Assembly (NCBI RefSeq): GCF_000310145.2
Contig: NZ_AMXA01000018.1
Location: 1 to 64,000, forward strand
Direction of reading: 5' to 3'
From: Thauera sp. 28
Lineage (GTDB): Bacteria > Pseudomonadota > Gammaproteobacteria > Burkholderiales > Rhodocyclaceae
DNA length: 64,000 nt
The notes below the pieces were generated by a model. That model was not told the DNA's origin, made no database searches, and was given only the letters and a program-made list of their open reading frames with translations. Position numbers and translations under genes: made by a program. Positions 1 to 8,488 of this stretch are shown here, piece after piece (positions within the stretch are counted from its first letter, which is position 1; each line of letters begins with the position of its first letter).

Positions 1-947
1 CTGCGGGCGCCGCTGCGCCGGTTGCCGCGCCGGTGCAGGCGGTGACGCCGCCGCCGGCCGCTCCCGCCGCCTCGGCCGCGGGTGCTGCAAGCCCGGCCGC
101 GCGCAAGATCCTCGATGAGAAGGGCATCGCCGCCGGCGACGTCGCGGGCTCCGGCCGTGGCGGTCGCGTCACCAAGGAAGACGCCGTCGCCGCCCAGCCC
201 AAGGCTGCCGCTGCTGCTGCCCCGGCGGTGATCGCCGCCGTCGGTGATCGCCCCGAAGAGCGTGTGCCGATGACGCGCCTGCGCGCCCGCATCGCCGAGC
301 GCCTGATCCAGTCGAAGAACGAAAACGCCATCCTGACCACGTTCAACGAGGTCAACATGGCGCCGGTGATGGCGCTGCGCAAGCAATATGGCGACAAGTT
401 CGAGAAGGCCCATGGCGTACGCCTGGGCTTCATGGGCTTCTTCGTCAAGGCTGCGGTGGCCGCGCTGAAGAAGTTCCCGATCCTGAACGCCTCGGTCGAT
501 GGCAACGACATCGTCTACCATGGCTATATCGACATCGGCATCGCGGTCGGTTCGCCGCGCGGCCTGGTGGTGCCGATCCTTCGCAACGCCGAGTCCATGT
601 CGATCGCCGAGATCGAGCTCAAGATCGCCGAGTTCGGCCAGAAGGCCAAGGACGGCAAGCTGTCGCTCGACGACCTGTCGGGTGGCACCTTCTCGATCTC
701 CAACGGCGGCGTTTTCGGCTCGATGATGTCGACCCCGATCATCAACCCGCCGCAGTCGGCCATCCTCGGCATCCATGCCACCAAGGATCGCGCTGTGGTC
801 GAGAACGGCCAGGTCGTCGTGCGTCCGATCAACTACCTGGCGATGTCCTACGACCACCGTATCATCGACGGTCGTGAGGCCGTGCTTGGTCTGGTGACGA
901 TGAAGGAAGCGCTGGAAGATCCGGCTCGCCTGATCCTCGACGTCTGA
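1..947 (+). CDS. odhB: Dihydrolipoyllysine succinyltransferase, E2 of 2-oxoglutarate dehydrogenase (5' end outside window)
   Basis: This is the C-terminal part of the E2 subunit, which transfers succinyl groups from lipoyl-lysine to CoA in the TCA cycle. The open frame runs in from the left edge, so the lipoyl domain is missing from view. Visible in order are an Ala/Pro-rich linker, the E3-binding domain ([14 protein letters not shown]...[13 protein letters not shown]), a second Ala-rich linker and the catalytic domain. The catalytic domain ends with the acyltransferase signature [13 protein letters not shown] (HxxxDG). lpdA follows 85 bp downstream, as in the usual sucA-odhB-lpdA order. The [13 protein letters not shown] linker and catalytic sequence fit OdhB better than the pyruvate E2 AceF. 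Confidence 0.93.
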   Translation, partial: AGAAAPVAAPVQAVTPPPAAPAASAAGAASPAARKILDEKGIAAGDVAGSGRGGRVTKEDAVAAQPKAAAAAAPAVIAAVGDRPEERVPMTRLRARIAERLIQSKNENAILTTFNEVNMAPVMALRKQYGDKFEKAHGVRLGFMGFFVKAAVAALKKFPILNASVDGNDIVYHGYIDIGIAVGSPRGLVVPILRNAESMSIAEIELKIAEFGQKAKDGKLSLDDLSGGTFSISNGGVFGSMMSTPIINPPQSAILGIHATKDRAVVENGQVVVRPINYLAMSYDHRIIDGREAVLGLVTMKEALEDPARLILDV

Positions 948-959
948 TCACAACGCACA

Positions 960-1017
960 GGGGCGCGTCACGCCGCCAGGCTGCTTGCCTGTGCGGCGGG
1001 GCGGCGCCCCGTTTTCC
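960..1017 (+). terminator. Large hairpin with short T-run between odhB and lpdA
   Basis: GGGGCGC (960-966) pairs exactly with GCGCCCC (1004-1010). An inner CGCCGC/GCGGCG and CAGG/CCTG stem lies between them, and GTTTTCC follows. It looks like a partial terminator or attenuator that would lower lpdA relative to odhB. lpdA has no other obvious promoter in the short gap, so read-through is expected. Confidence 0.5.
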
Positions 1018-1032
1018 TGAAGGGAGAGATGA

Positions 1033-2457
1033 ATGTCCAAAGAATTCGACGTCCTCGTCATCGGCGGCGGTCCCGGCGGCTATGTGGCGGCCATTCGCGC
1101 TGCACAGCTCGGTTTCAAGACCGCGTGCTGCGAGTCCAACCCCTATGCCGATCCCAAGGGCGAGCCGCGCCTGGGCGGTACCTGCCTGAACGTGGGTTGC
1201 ATCCCGTCCAAGGCGCTGCTGCACACCTCGCACCTGTTCGAGGAAGCGGGTCACAGCTTCGAGAGCCAGGGCATCAGCGTCGGCACGCCGAAGATTGACG
1301 TCGCCAAGATGATCGCGCGCAAGAGCGGCATCGTCGACCAGCTCACCGGCGGCATCAAGGGTCTGTTCAAGAAGAACAAGGTCACGCTGCTGAACGGTCA
1401 CGGTGCTTTCGTCGGTAAGGGTGACGCCGGTTGGCACGTCAAGGTCGGCGAAGAGCTCGTCGTCGCCAAGCAGGTCATCGTCGCCACCGGTTCGGCGCCG
1501 CGCCACCTGCCCGGCATTCCGGTCGACAACAAGATCGTCTGCGATAACGTCGGCGCCCTCGACATCGACGCGGTGCCCAAGAAGCTCGCGGTGATCGGTG
1601 CCGGTGTGATCGGCCTCGAAATGGGTTCGGTGTGGCGCCGCGTGGGCGCGGATGTCACCGTGCTCGAAGCCATGCCCGACTTCCTTGCCGCTGCCGATCA
1701 GGATGTGGCCAAGGAGGCACTCAAGGTCTTCACCAAGCAAGGCCTCAAGATCAACCTCGGTGTTCAGATCGGCGAGGTGAAGGTCGGCAAGAAGGGCGTC
1801 ACGATCGCCTACAAGGACAAGGACGGTGCAGAGCAGAAGCTCGAAGCCGACCGCCTGATCGTGTCGGTTGGCCGCGTCCCCAATACTGCCGGCCTCAACC
1901 CGGAAGCCGTCGGTCTCAAGATCACCGAGCGCGGCATGATCGAGGTCGATGACCACTGCCGGACGAATCTGCCCGGCGTGTGGGCGGTTGGCGATGTGGT
2001 GCGCGGTCCGATGCTGGCACACAAGGCAATGGAAGAGGCCGTGATGGTCGCCGAGCTGATGGCAGGCCAGGCGGGTCACTGCAACTTCGACACCGTGCCC
2101 TGGGTCATCTACACCAGCCCTGAGATTGCCTGGGTCGGCAAGACCGAGCAGCAGCTCAAGGCCGCTGGCGTGGCCTACAAGGTCGGCAAGATTCCCTTCC
2201 TGGCCAATGGTCGCGCGCTCGGCATGGGCGACCCCACCGGCTTCGTCAAGATGCTAGCCGATGCCAACACCGACCGTATCCTCGGCGTGCACATCATCGG
2301 CGCCAACGCGTCGGAGCTGATCTCCGAGGCCGTGGTAGCGATGGAGTTCGCCGGTTGCTCGGAAGACCTGGCGCGTATCTGCCATGCCCACCCGACACTG
2401 TCCGAGGTGGTGCACGAGGCTGCGCTGGCCTGCGACAAGCGGCCGCTGCATTTCTAA
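1033..2457 (+). CDS. lpdA: Dihydrolipoyl dehydrogenase (E3)
   Basis: 474 aa flavoprotein that reoxidises dihydrolipoamide on E2 and passes electrons to NAD+. Visible features are the N-terminal FAD motif GGGPGGY, the redox disulfide GGTCLNVGC, the NAD-binding motif [12 protein letters not shown] near residue 180, the second FAD motif WAVGDVV and the C-terminal HAHPTLSE with the catalytic His-Glu pair. A short insertion before the disulfide ([11 protein letters not shown]) is common in E3s of 2-oxoglutarate dehydrogenase complexes. The start is set by GGGAGAGATGA just upstream. It lies directly after odhB, so it serves that complex and possibly others that share E3. Confidence 0.96.
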   Translation: MSKEFDVLVIGGGPGGYVAAIRAAQLGFKTACCESNPYADPKGEPRLGGTCLNVGCIPSKALLHTSHLFEEAGHSFESQGISVGTPKIDVAKMIARKSGIVDQLTGGIKGLFKKNKVTLLNGHGAFVGKGDAGWHVKVGEELVVAKQVIVATGSAPRHLPGIPVDNKIVCDNVGALDIDAVPKKLAVIGAGVIGLEMGSVWRRVGADVTVLEAMPDFLAAADQDVAKEALKVFTKQGLKINLGVQIGEVKVGKKGVTIAYKDKDGAEQKLEADRLIVSVGRVPNTAGLNPEAVGLKITERGMIEVDDHCRTNLPGVWAVGDVVRGPMLAHKAMEEAVMVAELMAGQAGHCNFDTVPWVIYTSPEIAWVGKTEQQLKAAGVAYKVGKIPFLANGRALGMGDPTGFVKMLADANTDRILGVHIIGANASELISEAVVAMEFAGCSEDLARICHAHPTLSEVVHEAALACDKRPLHF

Positions 2458-2476
2458 GCCGCGCCTGCGGTAACGG

Positions 2477-2514
2477 GGGGTGGGTGCGAGTCCTGCTCGC
2501 GCCCACCCCTTCTT
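2477..2514 (+). terminator. Rho-independent terminator after lpdA
   Basis: GGGGTGGGTGCGAG pairs with CTCGCGCCCACCCC across a 5-nt loop with one G-T pair, followed by TTCTT. It closes the odhB-lpdA transcript just before zapE. Confidence 0.75.
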
Positions 2515-2557
2515 GCGTTAACCTGCTGCCCCCAGCACAGCTGAACATCGACCCAAA

Positions 2558-3673
2558 ATGCCTCATCGCATCCTGAACGTTCCCCAGCACGGGATGATCG
2601 ACGCCTATGAAGCCCAGCTGAAGGCGCGTGGATTCCAGTCCGACCCGGCCCAGCGTGCTGCCGCCCAGCGCCTGCAAGGACTGTACACCGAACTCGTCGG
2701 CTTCAAGGCTGCCCGCCAGGGCAGCAGGATCAAGCAGTTCTTCAACAAGCCCCAGATGCCTCGCAGCGTATACTTCTGGGGTGGTGTCGGGCGTGGCAAG
2801 AGCTTTCTGATGGACTGCTTTTTCGATGCCGTGCCCTACAAGCGCAAGCGCCGGGTGCACTTCCATGCCTTCATGCAGGAAGTGCAGAACGACCTCAAGA
2901 ATCACAATCACGAGCCCGACCCGCTGCAGAAGGTAGCGGACCGCATCGCGGGCGCAACCCGGCTGCTGTGCTTCGACGAGTTCCACGTATCGGATATCGC
3001 CGACGCGATGATCCTCGGTCGCCTGCTTGACGCCCTGTTTGCGCGCGGTGTCATCTTCGTCATGACCTCGAACTATCCGCCGGATGGCTTGTATCCCAAC
3101 GGACTGATGCGCATCAATTTCCTGCCCACGATCGAGATGATCAAGCGCCGCTTCGATGTGGTCGAGGTCGACGACGGCACGGACTACCGCTTGCGCACGC
3201 TTGAGAAAATGGAGATTTACCTCGTGCCGCACGACGCTGCGGCAGAGGCCAAGATGGGAGAGGACTTCCGCCGTCTCGCGGCCAGCCCGGGCGAGGGCGG
3301 CGACATCGAGATCCTCGGACGCAGCTTAGCGGTCGTACGCCAGGCGCCAGGCGTGATCTGGTTTGATTTTGCGACCTTGTGCGGCGGACCACGGTCGCAG
3401 AACGACTACCTCGAAATTGCGCGCGAGCACCACACGCTGATCCTGTCCGCCGTACCGAAGATGCTCGTCGGCAATGCGTCCGAGGCGCGCCGCTTCACCT
3501 GGCTCATCGATGTGCTCTACGACCACCGCGTCAAGCTCATCATGAGCGCAGAGGTCGAGGCTTACGAGCTTTACACCGAAGGCCACAACGCACACGAGTT
3601 CGTACGCACCGTGAGCCGGCTCATGGAAATGCGCACCCGCGACTACCTGGCCGAAGCGCACCGCACTGAATGA
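2558..3673 (+). CDS. zapE: Cell division protein ZapE (AFG1-like ATPase)
   Basis: 371 aa, the usual length of the ZapE/AFG1 family. Members are ATPases that associate with the Z-ring in proteobacteria; the mitochondrial homologue is Afg1/Lace1. Walker A is GGVGRGKS at residues 75-82 and Walker B is LLCFDEFHV near residues 136-144. The conserved sensor MTSNYPPDGLYPNGL and the C-terminal RRFTWLIDVLYDHRVKLIMSAE block are also present. The start at 2558 is the first ATG; a second at residue 13 (MIDAYEAQL) is possible because no clear Shine-Dalgarno favours the first. Odd: none seen. Confidence 0.93.
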   Translation: MPHRILNVPQHGMIDAYEAQLKARGFQSDPAQRAAAQRLQGLYTELVGFKAARQGSRIKQFFNKPQMPRSVYFWGGVGRGKSFLMDCFFDAVPYKRKRRVHFHAFMQEVQNDLKNHNHEPDPLQKVADRIAGATRLLCFDEFHVSDIADAMILGRLLDALFARGVIFVMTSNYPPDGLYPNGLMRINFLPTIEMIKRRFDVVEVDDGTDYRLRTLEKMEIYLVPHDAAAEAKMGEDFRRLAASPGEGGDIEILGRSLAVVRQAPGVIWFDFATLCGGPRSQNDYLEIAREHHTLILSAVPKMLVGNASEARRFTWLIDVLYDHRVKLIMSAEVEAYELYTEGHNAHEFVRTVSRLMEMRTRDYLAEAHRTE

Positions 3674-3687
3674 CAGCCCGTCGCGCT

Positions 3688-3834
3688 GGGACCACGTAGG
3701 AACGGTGCAGGCCGCGCGCTTTTCGGTCGTTGGCAGACGACGTCGCCTTCAACCCCTCGCGGCTTGCGCCGTTCCCACGGCAGCCCCCAGTTGCGGGGGG
3801 CCACGCAGGAGCGGCGCAAGCCGCGAGCTTTTCC
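3688..3834. repeat. Cluster of three REP-like repeats between convergent zapE and phoX
   Basis: Two direct copies share the pattern CCACG(T/C)AGGA(A/G)CGG(T/C)GCA(G/A)GCCGCG(C/A)GCTTTT, at about 3688-3724 and 3798-3834. An inverted copy, CTCGCGGCTTGCGCCGTTCCC, lies at 3756-3778. Each unit is itself a short imperfect palindrome (GCGGCGCAAGCCGC). The GGAGCGGC...GCCGCGA core resembles REP elements of Pseudomonas and Xanthomonas. Its place between two convergent 3' ends is typical of REP sequences. No transposase (RAYT) gene lies nearby. Confidence 0.65.
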
Positions 3835-3839
3835 GCCGG

Positions 3840-5858
3840 TCAGAGACCGATCACGCCGCCGTCGTTGCGGGTGATGATCACCGTGGCGCAGCGCGGACGC
3901 GGGCCCGACGGGTCGACCGTCGTGTAAGGCTGCGGACGATCGGGCCAGTTGCTGGTGAAGTTGCCCGGCGTCGAGCGGTCCCCGGGGTGCTGGTTGTTCA
4001 CGAACATGGTCTTCCCATCAGGTGTCGTGATGACGCCAGTCACCTCCTGCTCCCTCGGCCCGACATAGAAGCGGCGGATCTCGCCCGTTGCCGGTTCGGC
4101 GGCCAGCATCTGGTTCTCACCGAATGGGCCCGAACCCTGCTGCGAGCCGCTCATGTCGGTCTGGATCCACAGGATACCGTTCGGGTCGATCCAAAGGCCG
4201 TCCGGGCTGGCATGGATGGCATCCTCGCCCAGCGGCTGAGTGGCGTCGCCGAGTTTGCCGCTGTCGGTCAGCGTGCCGGAAAGCACGAAGATATCCCACT
4301 CGAAGCTCAGTGCCGCAGCGTCGTTGCCGGTTTCGCGCCAGCGCACGATATGGCCATAGGGGTTGGGCGCACGCGGGTTGGCCGCGTCGGCAACGGTACG
4401 GCTGCTGTTGTTGGTGAGCGTGAAGTACACCTCGCCGGTATGCGGGTGCACCGCGCCCCATTCCGGCCGGTCCATCGGTGTCGCGTCAACCGTGGCCGCG
4501 GCGAGGCGGGTGTTCAGCAGCACATCGCCCTGGTCGCTGAAGCTGACGCCCTTGGCCAGGCAGGCAGCCAGGAAGTCGGCGTTGTTGAAGTCGAGCGCGA
4601 GCCAGCGACCGCTGCCGTCGGCATCGAAGCGGGCCACGTAGAGCGTGCCGTCGTCCAGCATGCTGCCGTTGGCGGTGGCAGCCAAGTAGTTGGCGCGGGT
4701 CACGAACTTGTAGATGTACTCGTTCTGCGAGTCATCGCCCATGTAGAAGACGACGGGGCGGCCTTCGACCACCGGCGCATACACACAGCCCTCGTGCGCG
4801 AAGCGGCCGAGCGCGGTGCGCTTGATCGGGGTCGAGTCAGGGTCGAAGGGGTCGATCTCGACCACCCAGCCGAAGCCGTTGACCTCGTTGCGATAGTCCT
4901 CGCTGGCGGACGCGGCCTTGACGCTGACGTCGAAGCGCTCGTACTCGTCACCGGCCACGGTCTCCCAGCGGTAACGGCCGCTCGAGGTGGCAACGCCGTA
5001 TCGGCTGTGTTCGCGCGGACGGCCGGTCTTGTTGACGAAGTAACCGGCCCAGTTCTCCTCGCAGGTGAGGTAGGTGTTCCAGGGCGTGTAGCCGTGAGCG
5101 CAGTTGTTGAGCGTGCCGCGCGTGCGGGTGCCATCCGGACTGTACTTGGTGCGCACCTTCTCGTGGCCGCGCACCGGACCACGGATGGCCATCGGGGTGG
5201 CGCCGGTGATGCGGCGGTTGTAGGCACCGCGTACGATTTCCCACTGGCCATGGGCGGTGCTGCGAATCTCCACCACCGCGACGCCGTGGGCGGCGATCTC
5301 CTTGCGGACCTCGTCGGGCACGGTGCGGATGCCGCCCACCGTCGTCGCGCCATTGGCATGCAGCACGGGCTGCACGATGTACTCGTGGTTCATCACCAGC
5401 AGGCCATGAGTCGAACTGCCGCCGATCGGGAAGAAGTGCATGCCGTCATGGCACATCCCCATCTGCTGCTCCTGCTCGGCGCCGGTGTTGGTGCCGTCGG
5501 GCTTGTACTCGGGGTAGGTGCCGCAGATCGGCGTGCCGAGCGGCAGGAAGGGCGTGGCCGTGTAGCCGGCGGGCACGGTCGTGGTGTCGGCACGCGTCAC
5601 CGCGACAGCCTGGAAGCCAAGCTTGGGCTCGCTGAAGCCGGGTGCGGCGGGTGTCTCGACTGCCGGGGTGTCATTGTCGCTGTCCGACACGCAGGCCGTC
5701 AGCGTGGTCCCGAACAGGGTGGCTGTGGCCGCAGCCATGCTCCCCTTCATCAATTGCCGGCGCGACATGCGCACGGCAAGGACCTCGTTGAAATGGGGGG
5801 AGGGGCAGTCCTCGCGCAGCGGTTCGTCGAGGTAGGCCTTGGTCGGGGAATTGCTCAT
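3840..5858 (-). CDS. phoX: PhoX-family alkaline phosphatase (DUF839), Tat-exported
   Basis: 672 aa from the ATG at 5858. A DUF839/PhoX protein, a Ca/Fe-dependent phosphomonoesterase family acting outside the cytoplasm. A twin-arginine signal MSRRQLMKG is followed by a hydrophobic Ala-rich stretch and TACVSDSDND, which could be a lipobox-like or signal peptidase site. Family landmarks include CHDGMHFFP, LLVMNHEY, TYLTCEENWAGY, WVVEIDPFDPDS, GRFAHEGC, VFYMGDDSQNEYIYKF and FVNNQHPGD. The start at 5858 has a GGAG about 10 nt upstream and puts the Tat motif some 30 residues in, as is usual for PhoX. It sits immediately downstream of gspN on the same strand, so secretion through Tat and then the T2SS is plausible. 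Enzymatic activity is inferred from the family. Confidence 0.9.
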   Translation of the reverse strand: MSNSPTKAYLDEPLREDCPSPHFNEVLAVRMSRRQLMKGSMAAATATLFGTTLTACVSDSDNDTPAVETPAAPGFSEPKLGFQAVAVTRADTTTVPAGYTATPFLPLGTPICGTYPEYKPDGTNTGAEQEQQMGMCHDGMHFFPIGGSSTHGLLVMNHEYIVQPVLHANGATTVGGIRTVPDEVRKEIAAHGVAVVEIRSTAHGQWEIVRGAYNRRITGATPMAIRGPVRGHEKVRTKYSPDGTRTRGTLNNCAHGYTPWNTYLTCEENWAGYFVNKTGRPREHSRYGVATSSGRYRWETVAGDEYERFDVSVKAASASEDYRNEVNGFGWVVEIDPFDPDSTPIKRTALGRFAHEGCVYAPVVEGRPVVFYMGDDSQNEYIYKFVTRANYLAATANGSMLDDGTLYVARFDADGSGRWLALDFNNADFLAACLAKGVSFSDQGDVLLNTRLAAATVDATPMDRPEWGAVHPHTGEVYFTLTNNSSRTVADAANPRAPNPYGHIVRWRETGNDAAALSFEWDIFVLSGTLTDSGKLGDATQPLGEDAIHASPDGLWIDPNGILWIQTDMSGSQQGSGPFGENQMLAAEPATGEIRRFYVGPREQEVTGVITTPDGKTMFVNNQHPGDRSTPGNFTSNWPDRPQPYTTVDPSGPRPRCATVIITRNDGGVIGL

Positions 5859-5945
5859 TGGTGTAAGGCTCCGTGGCCGTGGTTGAGAAACCGACAACTT
5901 AGGGGCTTAGCGATACAAAAAAATTATGAATTTCTTGCAGTTTGA
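5859..5945 (-). promoter_or_regulatory. AT-rich leader between gspN and phoX
   Basis: This 87-bp gap contains a conspicuously AT-rich block (about 5900-5945), with CATAAT and TTTTTTTGTAT on the minus strand, in an otherwise GC-rich region. A phoX promoter is likely here. I looked for a Pho box (CTGTCAT-N4-CTGTCAT) and saw only weak partial matches, so PhoB control is not supported. Confidence 0.35.
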
Positions 5946-6722
5946 TTAAAGGCTCCCGTGCCGCCACTGAACTTGTAGCGTGCCGTCGGCCTGACGCTGC
6001 ATCACGTCACCGGTCAGGGCGCCGAGTTGCTTGACTAGCTCGGGGTCGCCACCGATACGGATGTCGCCACTGCTGCTGCGTGTGGCGTGCACCACCATGC
6101 TGGCGCTTGCCTGCAGCCGGTTGTCGCTTGGGCTGACCACGACGATCGATAAGGTGCGCTCTTCAAGTCCGAGCTGTAGCCCGAAGCGACCGAGCGAGGG
6201 CCCTGGCAACACGCTGGTCGCAAGGGCGGACAGCTCCAGTGCCATCGCGCCCCTACACCTCATGCGCCAGTTGCATGTGCCTTCGCCTGCAGGCACTGAG
6301 GCACGTGCATGCCAACCGAGGCGGGCGGCAGGATGCGTGAGCGTCCGGATCAGTGGTGCGATATCGACCGGGTGGACCTGCCAGCGCAGTTCCAGGCCGC
6401 TCTGGCTGGCTGTGACGTTCAGTACTGGCTGGTCGTCGAACTCGACATCCAGTATCGGCCTCCCATGAATGAGCCCGAAGGGGGCGATCTGCCAAGCCAC
6501 GGTCAGCCAGCGTATATGACCCTGCGGGGTGCTTTCAGCGAGTACGCCCCGGCCTCTCCAGAGCGTTCCCGAGCGCTCGAGCAGACGGATGTGATGTCCG
6601 CTATGGGTAGCCAATGCGGTATCGATGAGCGCTGCCGGGGCCTGGGTGACGATGAAGGCAAGCAGGAGGAATGCCGCTAGCAGCCACTGGCGGGATGTTG
6701 GTTGGAGGCTGCTCGTCATCAA
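5946..6722 (-). CDS. gspN: Type II secretion system protein N
   Basis: 258 aa, bitopic inner-membrane component of the T2SS. One N-terminal membrane segment (LLAAFLLLAFIVTQAPAAL) is followed by a periplasmic domain with the pattern GTLWRGRG...LTVAWQIAPFGLIHGR, typical of GspN. Its start overlaps the gspM stop by ATGA, so the two are translationally coupled. It is the last gene of the gspC-N operon. GspN is often dispensable and is present only in some T2SS lineages; its exact role is not established. Confidence 0.85.
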   Translation of the reverse strand: MMTSSLQPTSRQWLLAAFLLLAFIVTQAPAALIDTALATHSGHHIRLLERSGTLWRGRGVLAESTPQGHIRWLTVAWQIAPFGLIHGRPILDVEFDDQPVLNVTASQSGLELRWQVHPVDIAPLIRTLTHPAARLGWHARASVPAGEGTCNWRMRCRGAMALELSALATSVLPGPSLGRFGLQLGLEERTLSIVVVSPSDNRLQASASMVVHATRSSSGDIRIGGDPELVKQLGALTGDVMQRQADGTLQVQWRHGSL

Positions 6723-7195
6723 CGTACGAGCGCTGTGGGGTCGAGACGGATCAGGAAGCGACCGTTGCCGGCATCGAAGTCGAGTTCACTCACGCGCAAG
6801 CGGTGCCGGGAATGCAGTTCAGCCAGCCACGGCAGCAAGCGTTCCAGGGAGCTCGAACCGGAAACGATGACTGCTGCCTCCTCGACCCGGATGTCGGTGA
6901 CGAGGCCGTGCGCCATGGCCGACGCTGCCAGTTCTGCGGGGCCGGCTGGTGATGCGGTGGATGGGCTGCGGCGCAGGTGGGCGAGTTCTGCTGCATCTCG
7001 CTCCATCATCTGGATGCTGAGGATGAGGGCGGGAAGCTGGCGGTCGAGCCGCGTGCGTTCGGCGATCATCCAGTCGCCGATCATCCATGCCAGCGCACAC
7101 GGCACGAAAAGGCTGGCGATGCGCAGCACCCATCGTTCGCGTGGTGCGAGGTTGGCGAACTGCATACTCAGGGCGGAGGCGAGGCGTTTCATCAT
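6719..7195 (-). CDS. gspM: Type II secretion system protein M
   Basis: 158 aa, inner-membrane platform protein that partners GspL. A cytoplasmic N-terminus with LAPRERWVLRI precedes one membrane span (ASLFVPCALAWMIGDWMI) and a ferredoxin-like periplasmic domain. The start at 7195 follows the only long gap in the L-M-N part of the operon, and no Shine-Dalgarno is visible there because the gap is filled by a C-rich tandem repeat. An ATG-ATG double start is present. It overlaps gspN by 4 bp. Confidence 0.87.
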   Translation of the reverse strand: MMKRLASALSMQFANLAPRERWVLRIASLFVPCALAWMIGDWMIAERTRLDRQLPALILSIQMMERDAAELAHLRRSPSTASPAGPAELAASAMAHGLVTDIRVEEAAVIVSGSSSLERLLPWLAELHSRHRLRVSELDFDAGNGRFLIRLDPTALVR

Positions 7196-7200
7196 GACGG

Positions 7201-7230
7201 GGCGTATGGGGGCGTATGGGGGCGTATGGG
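7201..7230. repeat. Three exact 10-bp tandem repeats in the gspL-gspM gap
   Basis: GGCGTATGGG occurs three times in direct succession, and a fourth copy begins (GCG) before the match decays. The repeat fills the 75-bp gspL-gspM spacer just upstream of the gspM start. It would change the spacer length if the copy number changed. Confidence 0.9.
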
Positions 7231-7270
7231 GCGCGTTCGGAGGGCGGAGAAGCGGGAGACAGTAGCGGTC

Positions 7271-8488
7271 TCAAGGCTGCGGCTGGAGGTGGATGCGATG
7301 GCCCTCCAGCCTGGCGCTCAGACCACGGTGGGCGAGCGGCGCCGTAGCCGGCAGCGGAGACGCGAGCTCCGCCTCGAGCCGCGGCGTGCGGTAGGCCATC
7401 TGCAGTGGCAGGGAGCTGTTCGCCTCGATGAGCGCCTGGAGCAGGGCCAACAGGTCGCCCGCGCTGAGCAGGCCGTGATCGCGTCGTGCTTCATCGAGGG
7501 CTCGACGCAACTGTAGCTGCGGCGCAATCGCAGGCGTGGCCGGCAAGGCATCGGCGAAGATCGCACGCTCGCGGCCTTCCAGCTCAGCGACCGTGTTGCG
7601 GTCGACCGCGATGCCCACCGCAAGCGCGATACCGGCGATGAGGGTGGCGGCGCCGGCTAGAGCGGCCGGCAGGCGCAGGGCGCCCCATATGCCTGTGCCC
7701 GCAGATGCTGCGGGGGCGAACGGACCGTGCAGCAGGTTGGCGGCAAGCAGGCTTCGCCCCCACAGCCCATCCAGCGAGCATTGGCTGATCTCCATCGCGC
7801 ACTGTCGCGACAGCAGTGTCATTTCGGCATCGGTGAGCGGCGTGGCGGTGGTGAAGACGAGTTCGGCCGGCTGCTGTGCCGGTTCGGCCATGGTTGCCAG
7901 TGTCAGTGCGCAGGCCAGGGAGTCCCCGCGGGCAGGGGCGGCCGTGGTCGATGGTGTGTGCGGTGGCATGTCGACGGTGATCGCCCCGTCGGGACCCGCG
8001 CGCAGGCTGAGGCTGCCCGTTCCGGCATCGATCGCCTGCCAGCACGTGGTGGTCGCAGGCAGGCAGTCGACAAGGGCCACCGCGCGCCCGAGCGGACGGC
8101 GAAGGGCTTCGAACTGTGCGCAGATCTGGCGCAGGCGGGCGTGGGCAATCACCACCGCAAGCAGTCGCCGTCCCCCGGGCTGCTCCTCATCGGCGCGTTC
8201 GCTCGTGATCGTCACATGCTCATGGTCGATGTCACGCGCCAGACGTGCCTCGAGGGCGTAGCGAATCAGAGGCAGGCGGTCGCGTCGCTTGCTTGGCGGG
8301 ACGCGGAGGGCGGCGAGCAGGCAGTCCGCGCCGTCGATGAGCGCGACGTGCTCGCCTGCGTTCGGCCAGTGCGACGGTGCACTGCGGCCATGTTCGACGA
8401 TGCGGCCGTCGCGGTCCAGCAGCGCCCACTCGCAGTCGGGTTGATCTGGCCAGCGTTCGGGGATGATGAGGGCGAGTCGGGTGTTCAT
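7271..8488 (-). CDS. gspL: Type II secretion system protein L
   Basis: 405 aa. GspL links the ATPase GspE to the inner membrane. It has an actin-like cytoplasmic domain (about residues 1-260), one membrane helix (LRLPAALAGAATLIAGIALAVGIAV, near residue 275-300) and a periplasmic ferredoxin-like domain at the end. Its start overlaps the gspK stop by ATGA. The sequence is divergent, but length, topology and position between K and M make the call secure. Confidence 0.88.
   Translation of the reverse strand: MNTRLALIIPERWPDQPDCEWALLDRDGRIVEHGRSAPSHWPNAGEHVALIDGADCLLAALRVPPSKRRDRLPLIRYALEARLARDIDHEHVTITSERADEEQPGGRRLLAVVIAHARLRQICAQFEALRRPLGRAVALVDCLPATTTCWQAIDAGTGSLSLRAGPDGAITVDMPPHTPSTTAAPARGDSLACALTLATMAEPAQQPAELVFTTATPLTDAEMTLLSRQCAMEISQCSLDGLWGRSLLAANLLHGPFAPAASAGTGIWGALRLPAALAGAATLIAGIALAVGIAVDRNTVAELEGRERAIFADALPATPAIAPQLQLRRALDEARRDHGLLSAGDLLALLQALIEANSSLPLQMAYRTPRLEAELASPLPATAPLAHRGLSARLEGHRIHLQPQP

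Noticed and set aside
862-2079. A 405-codon minus-strand frame over lpdA
   Set aside because: Shadow of a secure gene; no motif or ribosome-binding site.
3705-5945. A 746-codon open frame on the plus strand
   Set aside because: It runs antisense across phoX, has no recognisable domain and its composition is what GC-rich codon bias on the other strand produces.
5859-5945. Pho box upstream of phoX
   Set aside because: Only weak partial matches to CTGTCAT repeats; not enough to claim PhoB control.
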